From Candidatus Baldrarchaeota archaeon (lineage in GTDB: Archaea > Asgardarchaeota > Baldrarchaeia > Baldrarchaeales > DXJG01), in the NCBI GenBank assembly GCA_019056805.1, contig DXJG01000002.1, forward strand, positions 39,855-103,854: DNA of 64,000 bases. Reading direction: 5' to 3'. Below are positions 10,032 through 19,900 of this stretch, in pieces (the stretch's first letter is position 1; every line of letters starts with the position of its first letter). The notes under the pieces were generated by a model. It made no database searches. It saw only the letters and a list, made by a program, of their open reading frames with translations, and was not told where the DNA came from. A program made the position numbers and the translations under genes.

Positions 10032-10706
10032 CTATTTGATACCTGTAATTCTTATTCCCGCGTTCTTAACACCATATATCATATTAATGTTAATTAGAAA
10101 TGCTGTTAATTCTTCAACTATGTGGGCATTGTCCAGAGACCCTCCGTCTATTGCCCTTATTCCAGGTATTATTTCTGCCAGTTCCATAACCTTTTTCTTT
10201 GCTTCTTCATCATCACCACATACGATAACGTCACAATCAACCTCTTCTTCCAGATTTTGCATCGCATCGGCTGGAACATTTTTAAATGCAGCGATAACTT
10301 TAACTCCCTTGGGTACTAATTGCTCGGTTAACTTTGCTGCAGAGCCAGACCAAACTCCAAGAGTTTTGGTAGGCGGACCATCTATTGCCGTCGCAAGCGG
10401 CACAATAACATCTATAAGAATAGTTCCAGGTCTCAGGGTTTTCTTAATGCTTTTTAATATACCAATTTGCGCGAAAAATGGAACAGATAAGACTACTATA
10501 TCGGCGACAGCCGCAGCTTCATGATTAACTTTTCCATCTACTTTTGCTTCTTTTCCCAATATTTCTCTTATCTTTTCAGCAGCCTTTTTAGCTTTTTCTT
10601 CTCTTCTACTACCAATAATAATGTGCTTTCCAGCTTTTGCCCATCGTAATGCTAACCCAAAACCTAAATCTCCTGTTCCTCCGATCACAGCTATCGTTTC
10701 CGTCAC
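10032..10706 (-). CDS. NADPH:F420 oxidoreductase-like (Fno/NpdG family)
   Basis: IAVIGGTGDLGFGLALRWAKAGKHIIIGSRREEKAKKAAEKI, typical Rossmann N-terminus of F420-dependent NADP reductases. Confidence 0.88.
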   Translation of the reverse strand: MTETIAVIGGTGDLGFGLALRWAKAGKHIIIGSRREEKAKKAAEKIREILGKEAKVDGKVNHEAAAVADIVVLSVPFFAQIGILKSIKKTLRPGTILIDVIVPLATAIDGPPTKTLGVWSGSAAKLTEQLVPKGVKVIAAFKNVPADAMQNLEEEVDCDVIVCGDDEEAKKKVMELAEIIPGIRAIDGGSLDNAHIVEELTAFLININMIYGVKNAGIRITGIK

Positions 10707-10980
10707 GTAAAAACCCCCTAAATCAAAATTACGTTGACAGTTTTGAATGAAATTTTAAATTTTTCTCTAACAAATATCGAAACTTCTAATCTATAAACTT
10801 CACGTACAACTAAGAAACGCGATAATAAAAGAAAATTCGAGAAACAAAGTATTTTAAATTAAATCATCTAAAAGGAATGAGGCAAAATAGATGTCATATA
10901 TTAATAGTTTGCAGAAGCAAGAGTGACGGATTCCGATAATTTATCGACAATTAATTGAGATAAGTAATAAATATATAATC

Positions 10981-12066
10981 TTGCCTAAATTTCTATTCAA
11001 ATTTCAGGTGCCAAAAATGGACGAGTATGCATTATTGCCGAAAAAAAACTTTGATGAATTAGTAAAGCGATTCACAAATAGTTTTCAGATATATGGACCC
11101 ACGGAAAAAGACGGAAAGTTTTCTTTTGATATTATATCGGACCCGTCAGAGCTTAGATTAGATATAAGTGGGGTACCAATACTTCCACCTAAAAAAATAC
11201 TTTTCCCCCCAGAAGAAGTTCTTTTCACGTATGAAATTATCAGTAACGATAATGTTAAAATTAATGATCCTCTAGATGAGATAAAAAAGAAAAAACAAGT
11301 CTTTATTGGAATTAGACCTTGCGATGTCCAAGGTCTAATTTTGCTAGATAAGGTACTTATGGATAAAACACCGGATCCTTATTACGTAACTCGCAGAGAA
11401 AATACGATAATAATCTGTATAACTTGCGATAATCCAGCTGAGTATTGTTTTTGCAATTTTACTCGAAGTGGACCGTTAATCAAAAAAGGATTTGACTTAC
11501 TACTTACTGATATCGAATATGCTTATTTTGTTGAAATTGGTAGTAAAACAGGAGAAAACATTGTAAACTCCAATTTAGACTTGTTTCAAAAAGCATCAAA
11601 GGAGGATCTTACTAAAAGAAATCGAAAAATACACGAAATCGAGGAAAAAATGTCAAAAATTCGATCAGCAAACCTTGATGAGTTATATCAGAAAATTACA
11701 AGCATTTTTGATAGTAGCTTATGGGACGAATATGGAAAGAGATGCCTTGCTTGTGGAAAATGTAATTTTACATGCCCTACATGTCGCTGTTTTGACGTGT
11801 ATGATGAGTTAGATTTAACGCTTAAAAAGGGTAAAAGAACAAGAAAATGGGATTCGTGTCATTTTCTTAGTTTCACTCAAGTTGCTGGAGGAGAAATTTT
11901 CAGAAAAGAGAGAACATCCAGGGTTAAACAAAGAATATACGATAAATATTGTTATCCCGTAGACGAGTTTGGAAGTATTTTCTGCGTAGGTTGTGGTCGT
12001 TGCATACAAGTTTGCCCCGCTGAGATTGACGTAAGGGAAATTCTTAAAAAAATCATAGGGATGTAA
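10981..12066 (+). CDS. hydB: Sulfhydrogenase/group 3b [NiFe]-hydrogenase beta subunit (4Fe-4S)
   Basis: GIRPCDVQGLILLDKV...CITCDNPAEYCFC...CLACGKCNFTCPTCRCFDVYDE...CVGCGRCIQVCPAEID; first gene of the hydBGDA order. Confidence 0.88.
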   Translation: MPKFLFKFQVPKMDEYALLPKKNFDELVKRFTNSFQIYGPTEKDGKFSFDIISDPSELRLDISGVPILPPKKILFPPEEVLFTYEIISNDNVKINDPLDEIKKKKQVFIGIRPCDVQGLILLDKVLMDKTPDPYYVTRRENTIIICITCDNPAEYCFCNFTRSGPLIKKGFDLLLTDIEYAYFVEIGSKTGENIVNSNLDLFQKASKEDLTKRNRKIHEIEEKMSKIRSANLDELYQKITSIFDSSLWDEYGKRCLACGKCNFTCPTCRCFDVYDELDLTLKKGKRTRKWDSCHFLSFTQVAGGEIFRKERTSRVKQRIYDKYCYPVDEFGSIFCVGCGRCIQVCPAEIDVREILKKIIGM

Positions 12067-12067
12067 A

Positions 12068-12892
12068 ATGGAAAACTTGTATATCCCAAACATAGCGATA
12101 ATAATAGAAACTAGAAAAGAAACTCCGGACATAAAAACATTTAGACTGAGCTTCAAAGATAGGGAGTTTCAAAGAAAGTTTATTTTTAAACCAGGTCAGT
12201 TCATCGAGCTATCTGTCTTTGGGTATGGTGAAGCGCCTTTCTCGATTTCTTCTTCACCAAACCAACATGATTACTTTGAATTAACCATAAAAAGAGTCGG
12301 AAACGTTACAAGTGCGCTTTTCAAGTTAAATAATGGAAGCGCAGTTGGAGTACGAGGACCTTTCGGAAACGGTTTTCCAATACAAGAACTTGAAAACAAA
12401 AATATACTATTCATCGGTGGTGGAATAGGTTTAGCACCGTTAAGGTCACTCATAAATTTTGTTCTTTCAGGCCGTGAGAAATACGGAGACTTAACGTTAA
12501 TGTATGGAGCGAGAACTCCAAAAGATATAGTATTCAAAGAAGAAATAGAAACATGGAGAAAACATATAGACGTTCATCTAACCGTTGATGTGGGCGACGA
12601 AACATGGAAAGGAACAGTAGGAGTTGTAACAGTATTATTTAAAGAAGTAGATGTCGATCCAAAGGATACTATTGCCGTAATGTGCGGTCCGCCTATAATG
12701 ATGCACTTTGTAACAAAAGAACTCTTAAAATTAGGGTTCCCGGAAAATCAAATAATTCTGTCTCTTGAACGATTAATGAAATGTGGCATAGGAATATGCG
12801 GCCACTGCAACATAGGAAGGAAATACGTGTGTAAACACGGCCCTGTTTTCACCTATAAAGAAACTAAAGATTTCTTAGAGTCGGCTATATAG
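12068..12892 (+). CDS. hydG: Sulfhydrogenase gamma subunit (FAD/NAD(P)-binding)
   Basis: FKPGQFIELSVFGYGEAPFSISSSP, FIGGGIGLAPLRSLI, C-terminal CGIGICGHCNIGRKYVCKHGPVF. Confidence 0.88.
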   Translation: MENLYIPNIAIIIETRKETPDIKTFRLSFKDREFQRKFIFKPGQFIELSVFGYGEAPFSISSSPNQHDYFELTIKRVGNVTSALFKLNNGSAVGVRGPFGNGFPIQELENKNILFIGGGIGLAPLRSLINFVLSGREKYGDLTLMYGARTPKDIVFKEEIETWRKHIDVHLTVDVGDETWKGTVGVVTVLFKEVDVDPKDTIAVMCGPPIMMHFVTKELLKLGFPENQIILSLERLMKCGIGICGHCNIGRKYVCKHGPVFTYKETKDFLESAI

Positions 12893-12903
12893 AGGGAGCT
12901 AAC

Positions 12904-13632
12904 ATGATTAATAAAAAACCTAAAGTAGGAATATTTAGCTTAGCTTCATGTGAGGGATGCATTGTACAAGTACTTAACTTAGAAGATCAAATACTGGACT
13001 TGTTAAATAAAGTTGATATTGTAAGCTTCAGAGTGTTGGAAAAGGAGAAGGAAGAAGGACCTTTCGACATAATATTTGTTGAAGGCTGTGTAACAAGTCA
13101 AAAAGACATTGAAAAAATAAGGAAGCTGAGAGAAAAATCAAAAATTTTAGTAGCACTTGGCGAATGCGCATGCACAGGTGGAAAATTTATAGTAAAGGAT
13201 TTTCAAGATAACTATAATCCATTACAATTAAAAGAAGTTCTAATTAATGCCCAATCAATTGATCATTACGTAACTGTTGATTATTATTTATACGGTTGCC
13301 CAATTGATAAAAATGAGTTCCTGGAACTTTTTAAAGCGCTCTTAATCGAGAAAATGATACAACCTAAGTCCTATAACGTTTGTGCGGAATGTATATTACA
13401 TGAGAATGCTTGTCTCATTGAAGCAGGATTACCTTGTGTAGGACCTATTACGAGGGGAGGATGTAACGCGATTTGCCCATCCGTTGGCAAAGAATGTATA
13501 GGTTGCCGTGGACTTGCTGAAGACGCAAACATAGAATCACTTATCGAAATTTTTCAAAAACACCAAATAGAAGTTCCAAGTTTCCTTAAACACCTCCAAA
13601 AAGCACAAAAAACGGAGATAAAGAGGAGGTAA
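12904..13632 (+). CDS. hydD: Sulfhydrogenase delta (small, Fe-S) subunit
   Basis: GIFSLASCEGCIVQVL, VEGCVTS, LVALGECACTGG; Cys-rich C-terminus. Confidence 0.9.
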   Translation: MINKKPKVGIFSLASCEGCIVQVLNLEDQILDLLNKVDIVSFRVLEKEKEEGPFDIIFVEGCVTSQKDIEKIRKLREKSKILVALGECACTGGKFIVKDFQDNYNPLQLKEVLINAQSIDHYVTVDYYLYGCPIDKNEFLELFKALLIEKMIQPKSYNVCAECILHENACLIEAGLPCVGPITRGGCNAICPSVGKECIGCRGLAEDANIESLIEIFQKHQIEVPSFLKHLQKAQKTEIKRR

Positions 13633-13637
13633 GCAAT

Positions 13638-14930
13638 TTGAGCAGCAACCTAATAACGATTAAAGATATTCCAAAAATTGAAGGACATCTAACTGTGAAC
13701 ATAGAACTCGAAAATAATATCATTAGAGAGCTAAGAGTAGAAGCTACGGAAGGTATCCGTATACTTGAAGAAATACTAAAGGGGAAAAATTTCAGAGAAA
13801 TACCGGACATAACAAGTAGAATGTGTGGGGTATGTCCCGTTATACATAAAGTTACATCAACTAAAGCCATGGAAAAAGCATTAGAAATAGAATTGCCCGA
13901 GAGACTTGAATATTTACGAAAAATATTAGTAATTGGGGGACATTTACAAAGCCATATACTTCACCTTTTCTTCTTCGTCCTTCCAGATCTTCTGGGATAT
14001 GAAAGTGTACTTTCGATGCTTCCAAAACACATGAATGATGTAAAAAGAGCATTAAAAATGAAAAAATTAGCAAATATTATAAGTGAAAGCATAGGTGGGC
14101 GAGCAGTTCACCCAATTACTCCCGTAATAGGCGGTTTCTCAACGCTGCCAACAAAACAAAAACTAGAAAGTTTGCTTAAAATAACAAAAGAATTTAAAAA
14201 AGAAGCTCTAGAAGGCGTAAATTTATTACTCTCACTTAAAGCACCGACCTTTGAGAGAAAAACCAATTATGTAGCAATAAACAGAGAAAGAGAGATACCC
14301 TTACTCGAGGGAAACATCTCTCTACTTAACGGTCCGAGTTTTTCGCCCGAAATGTACCAAAATTTCATAAGAGGTATAAAAGTACCATACTCAACAGCCA
14401 AACACTACGTACTTAAAAGTGATAATAATAGCTACATGGTTGGGGCATTGGCCAGACTCAATATAGGCTACAAATATCTCTCTGACACTGCTAAGGAGTT
14501 TTCGAAAACCTATGGGCTAAAATTTCCCAGTTATTCACCTTTTATGAACAACATAGCCCAAGCATTAGAAATATTACACTTTACCGATGAAGTAATCACT
14601 CTCATAGAAGATTTACTTGAAAAGCCTCCTTCAAAAAGTAAAGTTAACTTCAAAATTAAGGAAGGGGAAGGAGTGGCTGCAACAGAGGCACCTAGAGGAT
14701 TATTAATTCACCATTACAAAATAAACAATCATGGAAGAGTTGAATCAGCCAATATAATTACTCCGACAGCCCAAAACCTTAGAAATTTACAAGAGGACTT
14801 AAAAATATACGTATCTCAAATATTGAATCTTCCAAAAGACAAAATAACACTGGAAGTTGAAAAACTTGTTCGTGCTTACGATCCATGCGTCTCATGTGCG
14901 GCACGATTTTTAAAGGTAGAATTCGCATGA
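13638..14930 (+). CDS. hydA: Sulfhydrogenase alpha (large, NiFe) subunit
   Basis: L1 motif SRMCGVCPVIHKVTSTKAME and C-terminal L2 motif YDPCVSCAARFLKVEFA. Confidence 0.92.
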   Translation: MSSNLITIKDIPKIEGHLTVNIELENNIIRELRVEATEGIRILEEILKGKNFREIPDITSRMCGVCPVIHKVTSTKAMEKALEIELPERLEYLRKILVIGGHLQSHILHLFFFVLPDLLGYESVLSMLPKHMNDVKRALKMKKLANIISESIGGRAVHPITPVIGGFSTLPTKQKLESLLKITKEFKKEALEGVNLLLSLKAPTFERKTNYVAINREREIPLLEGNISLLNGPSFSPEMYQNFIRGIKVPYSTAKHYVLKSDNNSYMVGALARLNIGYKYLSDTAKEFSKTYGLKFPSYSPFMNNIAQALEILHFTDEVITLIEDLLEKPPSKSKVNFKIKEGEGVAATEAPRGLLIHHYKINNHGRVESANIITPTAQNLRNLQEDLKIYVSQILNLPKDKITLEVEKLVRAYDPCVSCAARFLKVEFA

Positions 14931-14938
14931 TTTAACAT

Positions 14939-16423
14939 CTAAAATAATAAAATCAATGTTTCAAGCAAATTTAAAACTTGTTTACCTTTTTCTGTTAATT
15001 GATAGTATTTTCTTCTTCCTTTCCATACGCTCTTTATAAGATTTTTATCTTCCAATTCATTTAGGTGCTGATAAACAGCCTGAATAGTTATATCTTTTCC
15101 CAAGGCCTTCCATATTTCATATCCATACGATACTCCTATGTCAAGAAGTTTTAAGACTTGAAGCTTCACACTTACATTTTTTCTGAAACCAATTCTCTTA
15201 CCTCTACGGATAATTGCCTCTAATACATATGGAGCCTTTAATCCACTAGCTGTTATTAAACAAACAACCCTTTCATCGTTACCGAGAGTTCCTTCATTTA
15301 ACAATTTTGAAAGAGCAGCAATGGTAGAGGCACTTGCTGGCTCAGCAAATAATCCTTCAGTTCTAGCAAGAAGCTTTTCCGCTGACATAATTTCTTCATC
15401 GGAAACTGCTACAGCTAAACCATTTGATTCTCTAATAGCTTTCAAAGCAAGGAAGCTATTAGCAGGATTTCTAACTAATATAGCTAATGCTTGCGTACTA
15501 GCTTCTTTCTCATAATATTTGTCGTTTTTTTCATTGAAAAAGGCTTTAACTATTGGAGAACATCCTTCCGCCTGAACACCAATCATGCGAGGCAACTCTT
15601 TTACGATGCCCAATTTCTTTAATTCAGTAAACCCTTTCCAAATAGAATAAATTGTTCCTCCACTCCCCATCGGGACTAAGACCCAGTCAGGGACGTCTAT
15701 TTCTTCAACTATTTCAAAAGATATAGTTTTTTGTCCCTCAAGAGTTAAAGAGTTATGTTCCGCAGTTGCATTATAAATTTTCCCTTCTCTAAGAATTTTT
15801 TCGATAAAAATTAAAGAATCATCTAATGTTTCACCCTTTTCAATTACTTTCGCATTGTAAATGAACATTTGGGCGAGTTTTCCAATATGAGTGGCCTTAG
15901 GTACAATAATTGTTGCATAAATATGTGCTTTTGCACAGTAAGCAGCAATTGATGCACCAAGATTACCATTAGATGCACAAACTATTTTATTATAACCGTA
16001 ATCTAGAGCTTGAGAAACCATTAAAGCAGCAGCTCTGTCCCTAAAAGAATTTGTAGGGTTTAACGTTTCATCTTTAAGAAACAAAAATTTCATTCCTACT
16101 TTCTTTGCTAAGTCCTCTGCAACTTTAAGCGGGGTTTTCCCTTCCCCTAAAGTTACTCTTTTTTGTATTTTAGGAAAAACCTTTTCATATCTCCAAATTC
16201 CACGATCTTTAAGATTTTTAAAATTGAAATCAATTTTTTCATATTCGTAAATGTATTCTAATAACATACCACATTCTCTACATAGATAATTAACTCCTAT
16301 TGGATCAAAGACACGTCCACAACTCGGACATTTCAAAGTATACATCATAAATGCTTCAACTCCACGAAAACTATTAATTGAAATAATCCCACATTTTTTA
16401 AGTCTATTTGTTATAGGATTCAT
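14939..16423 (-). CDS. Threonine synthase-like PLP fold protein fused to a C-terminal PadR-like winged helix
   Basis: N-terminal zinc ribbon CPSCGRVFDPIGVNYLCREC, threonine synthase core LGEGKTPL..LFLKDETLNPTNSFRDRAAAL..CASNGNLGAS, then LKLLDIGVSYGYEIWKALGKDITIQAVYQHLNELEDKNLIKSVWKGRRKYYQLTEKGKQVL. Confidence 0.85.
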   Translation of the reverse strand: MNPITNRLKKCGIISINSFRGVEAFMMYTLKCPSCGRVFDPIGVNYLCRECGMLLEYIYEYEKIDFNFKNLKDRGIWRYEKVFPKIQKRVTLGEGKTPLKVAEDLAKKVGMKFLFLKDETLNPTNSFRDRAAALMVSQALDYGYNKIVCASNGNLGASIAAYCAKAHIYATIIVPKATHIGKLAQMFIYNAKVIEKGETLDDSLIFIEKILREGKIYNATAEHNSLTLEGQKTISFEIVEEIDVPDWVLVPMGSGGTIYSIWKGFTELKKLGIVKELPRMIGVQAEGCSPIVKAFFNEKNDKYYEKEASTQALAILVRNPANSFLALKAIRESNGLAVAVSDEEIMSAEKLLARTEGLFAEPASASTIAALSKLLNEGTLGNDERVVCLITASGLKAPYVLEAIIRRGKRIGFRKNVSVKLQVLKLLDIGVSYGYEIWKALGKDITIQAVYQHLNELEDKNLIKSVWKGRRKYYQLTEKGKQVLNLLETLILLF

Positions 16424-16438
16424 TTAGGTGAACATTTA

Positions 16439-16990
16439 ATGTCGATCTTTCCCGACAATGAAGACGCCGAGTTAAAAAGACTTTCCTTCAAATTCAAGAA
16501 TATTAATGTAAAAGTTCGAATACTCGAAGACATACCACAACTATTTTTAGAAGGGAAGAGTATAGGGCCCCTGAAAAAAGATGATATCTTAGAACTAAGG
16601 CTTTGGCAAGCTATACCGCTAATAGAAGAAGGAAAAGCTAAACTAGAAGAGTTTCCAATTAAAGTATCATATACTGATATTCATAAATTTGTATGGAAGG
16701 AGACGCAGACACCTGAAATTCAAGAATTAAAAAATATTTCATATATAGGGCTTAAACAACGGGAAAAGTTAATGAAAATGTCAAGTAATGACATCGAGAA
16801 GTTTAAAACAGCGTTAAGAGATCTTATCACTGTAAGAACGAGAAAAATCATTAAATTATCTATGCAAGATTCAGAATTAATATCGTCTCTTAAACCATTA
16901 TTACCAGAAGAAAAATTACTTTACGAAAATCTCTCAAAAATATTATCTATTTGGAAACGAAGGATGTTAGAAGGAGAAGAATATGACTAG
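16439..16990 (+). CDS. GINS complex subunit (Gins23-like)
   Basis: Short B-like then A-like domain order; overlaps the mcm start by 8 nt, a common archaeal gins-mcm arrangement. Confidence 0.75.
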   Translation: MSIFPDNEDAELKRLSFKFKNINVKVRILEDIPQLFLEGKSIGPLKKDDILELRLWQAIPLIEEGKAKLEEFPIKVSYTDIHKFVWKETQTPEIQELKNISYIGLKQREKLMKMSSNDIEKFKTALRDLITVRTRKIIKLSMQDSELISSLKPLLPEEKLLYENLSKILSIWKRRMLEGEEYD

Positions 16991-19900
16991 CATGAAAGTT
17001 GAAGGAATATTTGACCCCATCGGAAGATTTGAAGATTTTATTAAAAGTTATAGAACCGAAGAGGGTATTTACAAATATCGTAGCATGCTTCAAAAATTAT
17101 CATTAACGGGAAACAAATCACTTGTAATAGATTTTGATGATTTATTAAGATTCGACCCAGAACTTGCAAAAAGAACACTTGACGATCCAGAAGATTACAT
17201 TGAAGCAGCTTCAAAAGCAATAAAAAATGTCATGGTCATAGAGGATCCTGATTACGCTCAAAAAATAGAAAAATTCCATCCAAGATTCAAAAACATCCCT
17301 AAAAAAATATCACTAAGACAAATAAGATCTCACCATATAGGCCAACTCGTAGCTATAGATGGTATAATAACAAGAGCAAGCGAGGTTAAACCACAACTAA
17401 TTGAAGCTGTTTTTGAATGCCAACGATGCCATGAAAAAATGGTTATCCCCCAAGAAGAGGGAAAATATGTACCACCTGTTCAATGTGTAAATCCAACATG
17501 CAGAAGAAAAGGCCCATTTAAACTAATAGTTGAAGAATCAAAGTTCATAGACTGGCAAAAAATACGGGTACAAGAAAGACCTGAAGATCTACCACCAGGT
17601 CAACTCCCTCGCTTCATCGATGCATATCTTAAAGACGATTTAGTAGATATTGCCAGACCAGGAGACCGCGTAACAGTAATAGGCATATTAAAAACCTCAC
17701 CAGAATTTGGACAACGAAGAGGAAAACTAACAACATTCAGAGTATTCATAGAAACAAACTACGTAGAACTAACCGAGAAAGAAGCAGAAAGACTAGAAAT
17801 CACACCAGAAGAAGAACAAAAAATACTAGAACTAGCAAAAGACCAATGGATACACAAAAAAATAATACGATCCATCGCACCCTCAATATACGGCTACGAC
17901 GACATAAAAGAAGCAATAGCACTCCTACTATTCGGAGGAGTACCCAAAACACTCCCAGACGGAATGAGAATCAGAGGAGAACCAAACATACTCCTAGTAG
18001 GAGACCCAGGAACAGCAAAAAGTCAACTACTAAGATACGTCGCAAGAATAGCCCCAAGAGGAATCTACACATCCGGAAAAGGATCCACCGCAGCAGGACT
18101 CACAGCAGCAGTAATAAGAGACCCAGAAACAGGAGGAATGAGCCTAGAAGCAGGAGCACTAGTACTCTCCGATCGCGGCGTCGCGTGTTTACATGAGGAG
18201 TCAAAGGTTTTAATCGATAATAGAATAGTTAACATAGGAAGTCTTTTCGATGAGCAACGAAAATTTAAGGCTCGATCTGGAAACGAAGAAGTTGAAATAT
18301 GCGAATTAAATACAAATACGGTTTCTATCGACTCTAAGCTTAAAACAATATCTTCAAGATCTTTATTAATAAGAAGAAAGAAGTATAAAGGCGAGATACT
18401 CGAAATAACACTAGCTTCTGGATTTAAAGTGAAAGTTACTCCCGATCATAAACTTCTAGACGGAAATACATTGGAATGGAGAGATGCTAAAGAATTTAAG
18501 AAAGGCGATTTTGTAATTGCTCCTCTAAAGCTTCCTGAGAATAAGGAAAACATATATCTTCTTGACATTATCCCAGACAATTGGCTCGTCATCCTCGGAA
18601 AAGAAGAAAAGATGGAACTCAAAAGAAAAGTACTTGCTATTTATAAAAGTTTGAGCAAATTTAACAAAAAATACGGTATAACAAAAGATTTTCTTTCTGG
18701 TAGAAGTCAAATAAAGGTCGGTAAACTGAGAAAAATATTAAAAGACCTAGGATGCTATGAGGAATGGAAAAATAAATGCCTTAAATATGGTAGAAAAGCT
18801 TCAGGAGAAATGTTAAAAGTTAATAAGATAACTCCGGAGCTAGCATATTTTCTTGGATTTATTTACGGCGATGGCGATGTTAAAATTTCGCACAGAAGAT
18901 CAAGAATATCAATAACACAATCGTTGAAAAACAGAAAACAAATAGAACGTCTTAAGAAGATGTTTCAAAGTTTTTCACAAAGGAAACTTGGAGAGTATAG
19001 AAGAAAAAGTGTAAGTTTAATAAGAGGGCAAAGAGTAGAAAGTGAAAACATCATTTTATACGCTAACTCTAATTTATTAGCATACATTTACAGCTATGTA
19101 GTCGGAGAAGGGCTGAAAAATCTTTTGAAACTGCCTGATGAAGCTTTAAAGGCATTTATCGCAGGCTGCTTAGATTCAGATGGATGTATTTCAGTCAAGA
19201 GAGGGAGAAAATCGGATAAAATCTATGAAACCGTACACATAGAGTTTCAACTATCAAAGAATGAAGAGGAAAACAAAGCGTTTATGCTTGCCCTAAGACG
19301 ATTTGATTGCTTCGCGAAACTTATAAGAGATAAGAGGATAAATAAAATTATAATAACCGGAAGAGAAGATGTTAGTCGACTTCTAAACGCTATTAAAAAA
19401 TACAGTGTCAAAATTAAAACTATCCCTACTAGAAAACATTTAGTCTCTTCTCTTAGCGATAAACTTCCAAACACTCCAGTTGCAAAAATAAGTACCCACA
19501 TAATATCCTCCGTAAATAAATCTATCTTGCTTAAAAAAGGTATATGGAGTACTCTCTACGCCTATAAAAATAAAAGATATCAACCCTCCAGACAACAACT
19601 TCTAAAAATCAAAAATGAAATTTTCGACTTCTTGGATGAAAAGCTACGAAATCAAATAGAACTACTAACATCCCGAGACTACTTTCTAGACAAGATAGTT
19701 GAAATAAAAACAGAGAAATACTCAGGATACGTCTACGATCTTTACGTTCCAAAATACCATAACTTTGTATGTGACGGAATTATAGTGCATAATTGCATCG
19801 ACGAATTTGACAAAATGAACCCGCAAGACAGGGTAGCCATCCATGAAGCGATGGAGCAGCAGTCTTATCATCCATCCTTTGAAATTACTTTGGCAGATGG

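Noticed and set aside
10707-10980. Intergenic leader of the hydrogenase operon as a riboswitch or ncRNA
   Set aside because: AT-rich with no strong conserved-looking structure; only ordinary promoter-like A/T tracts.
17846-18196. 116-aa Arg/Thr-rich ORF inside mcm
   Set aside because: Out-of-frame product of the T-poor composition patch; no SD or protein-like motif.
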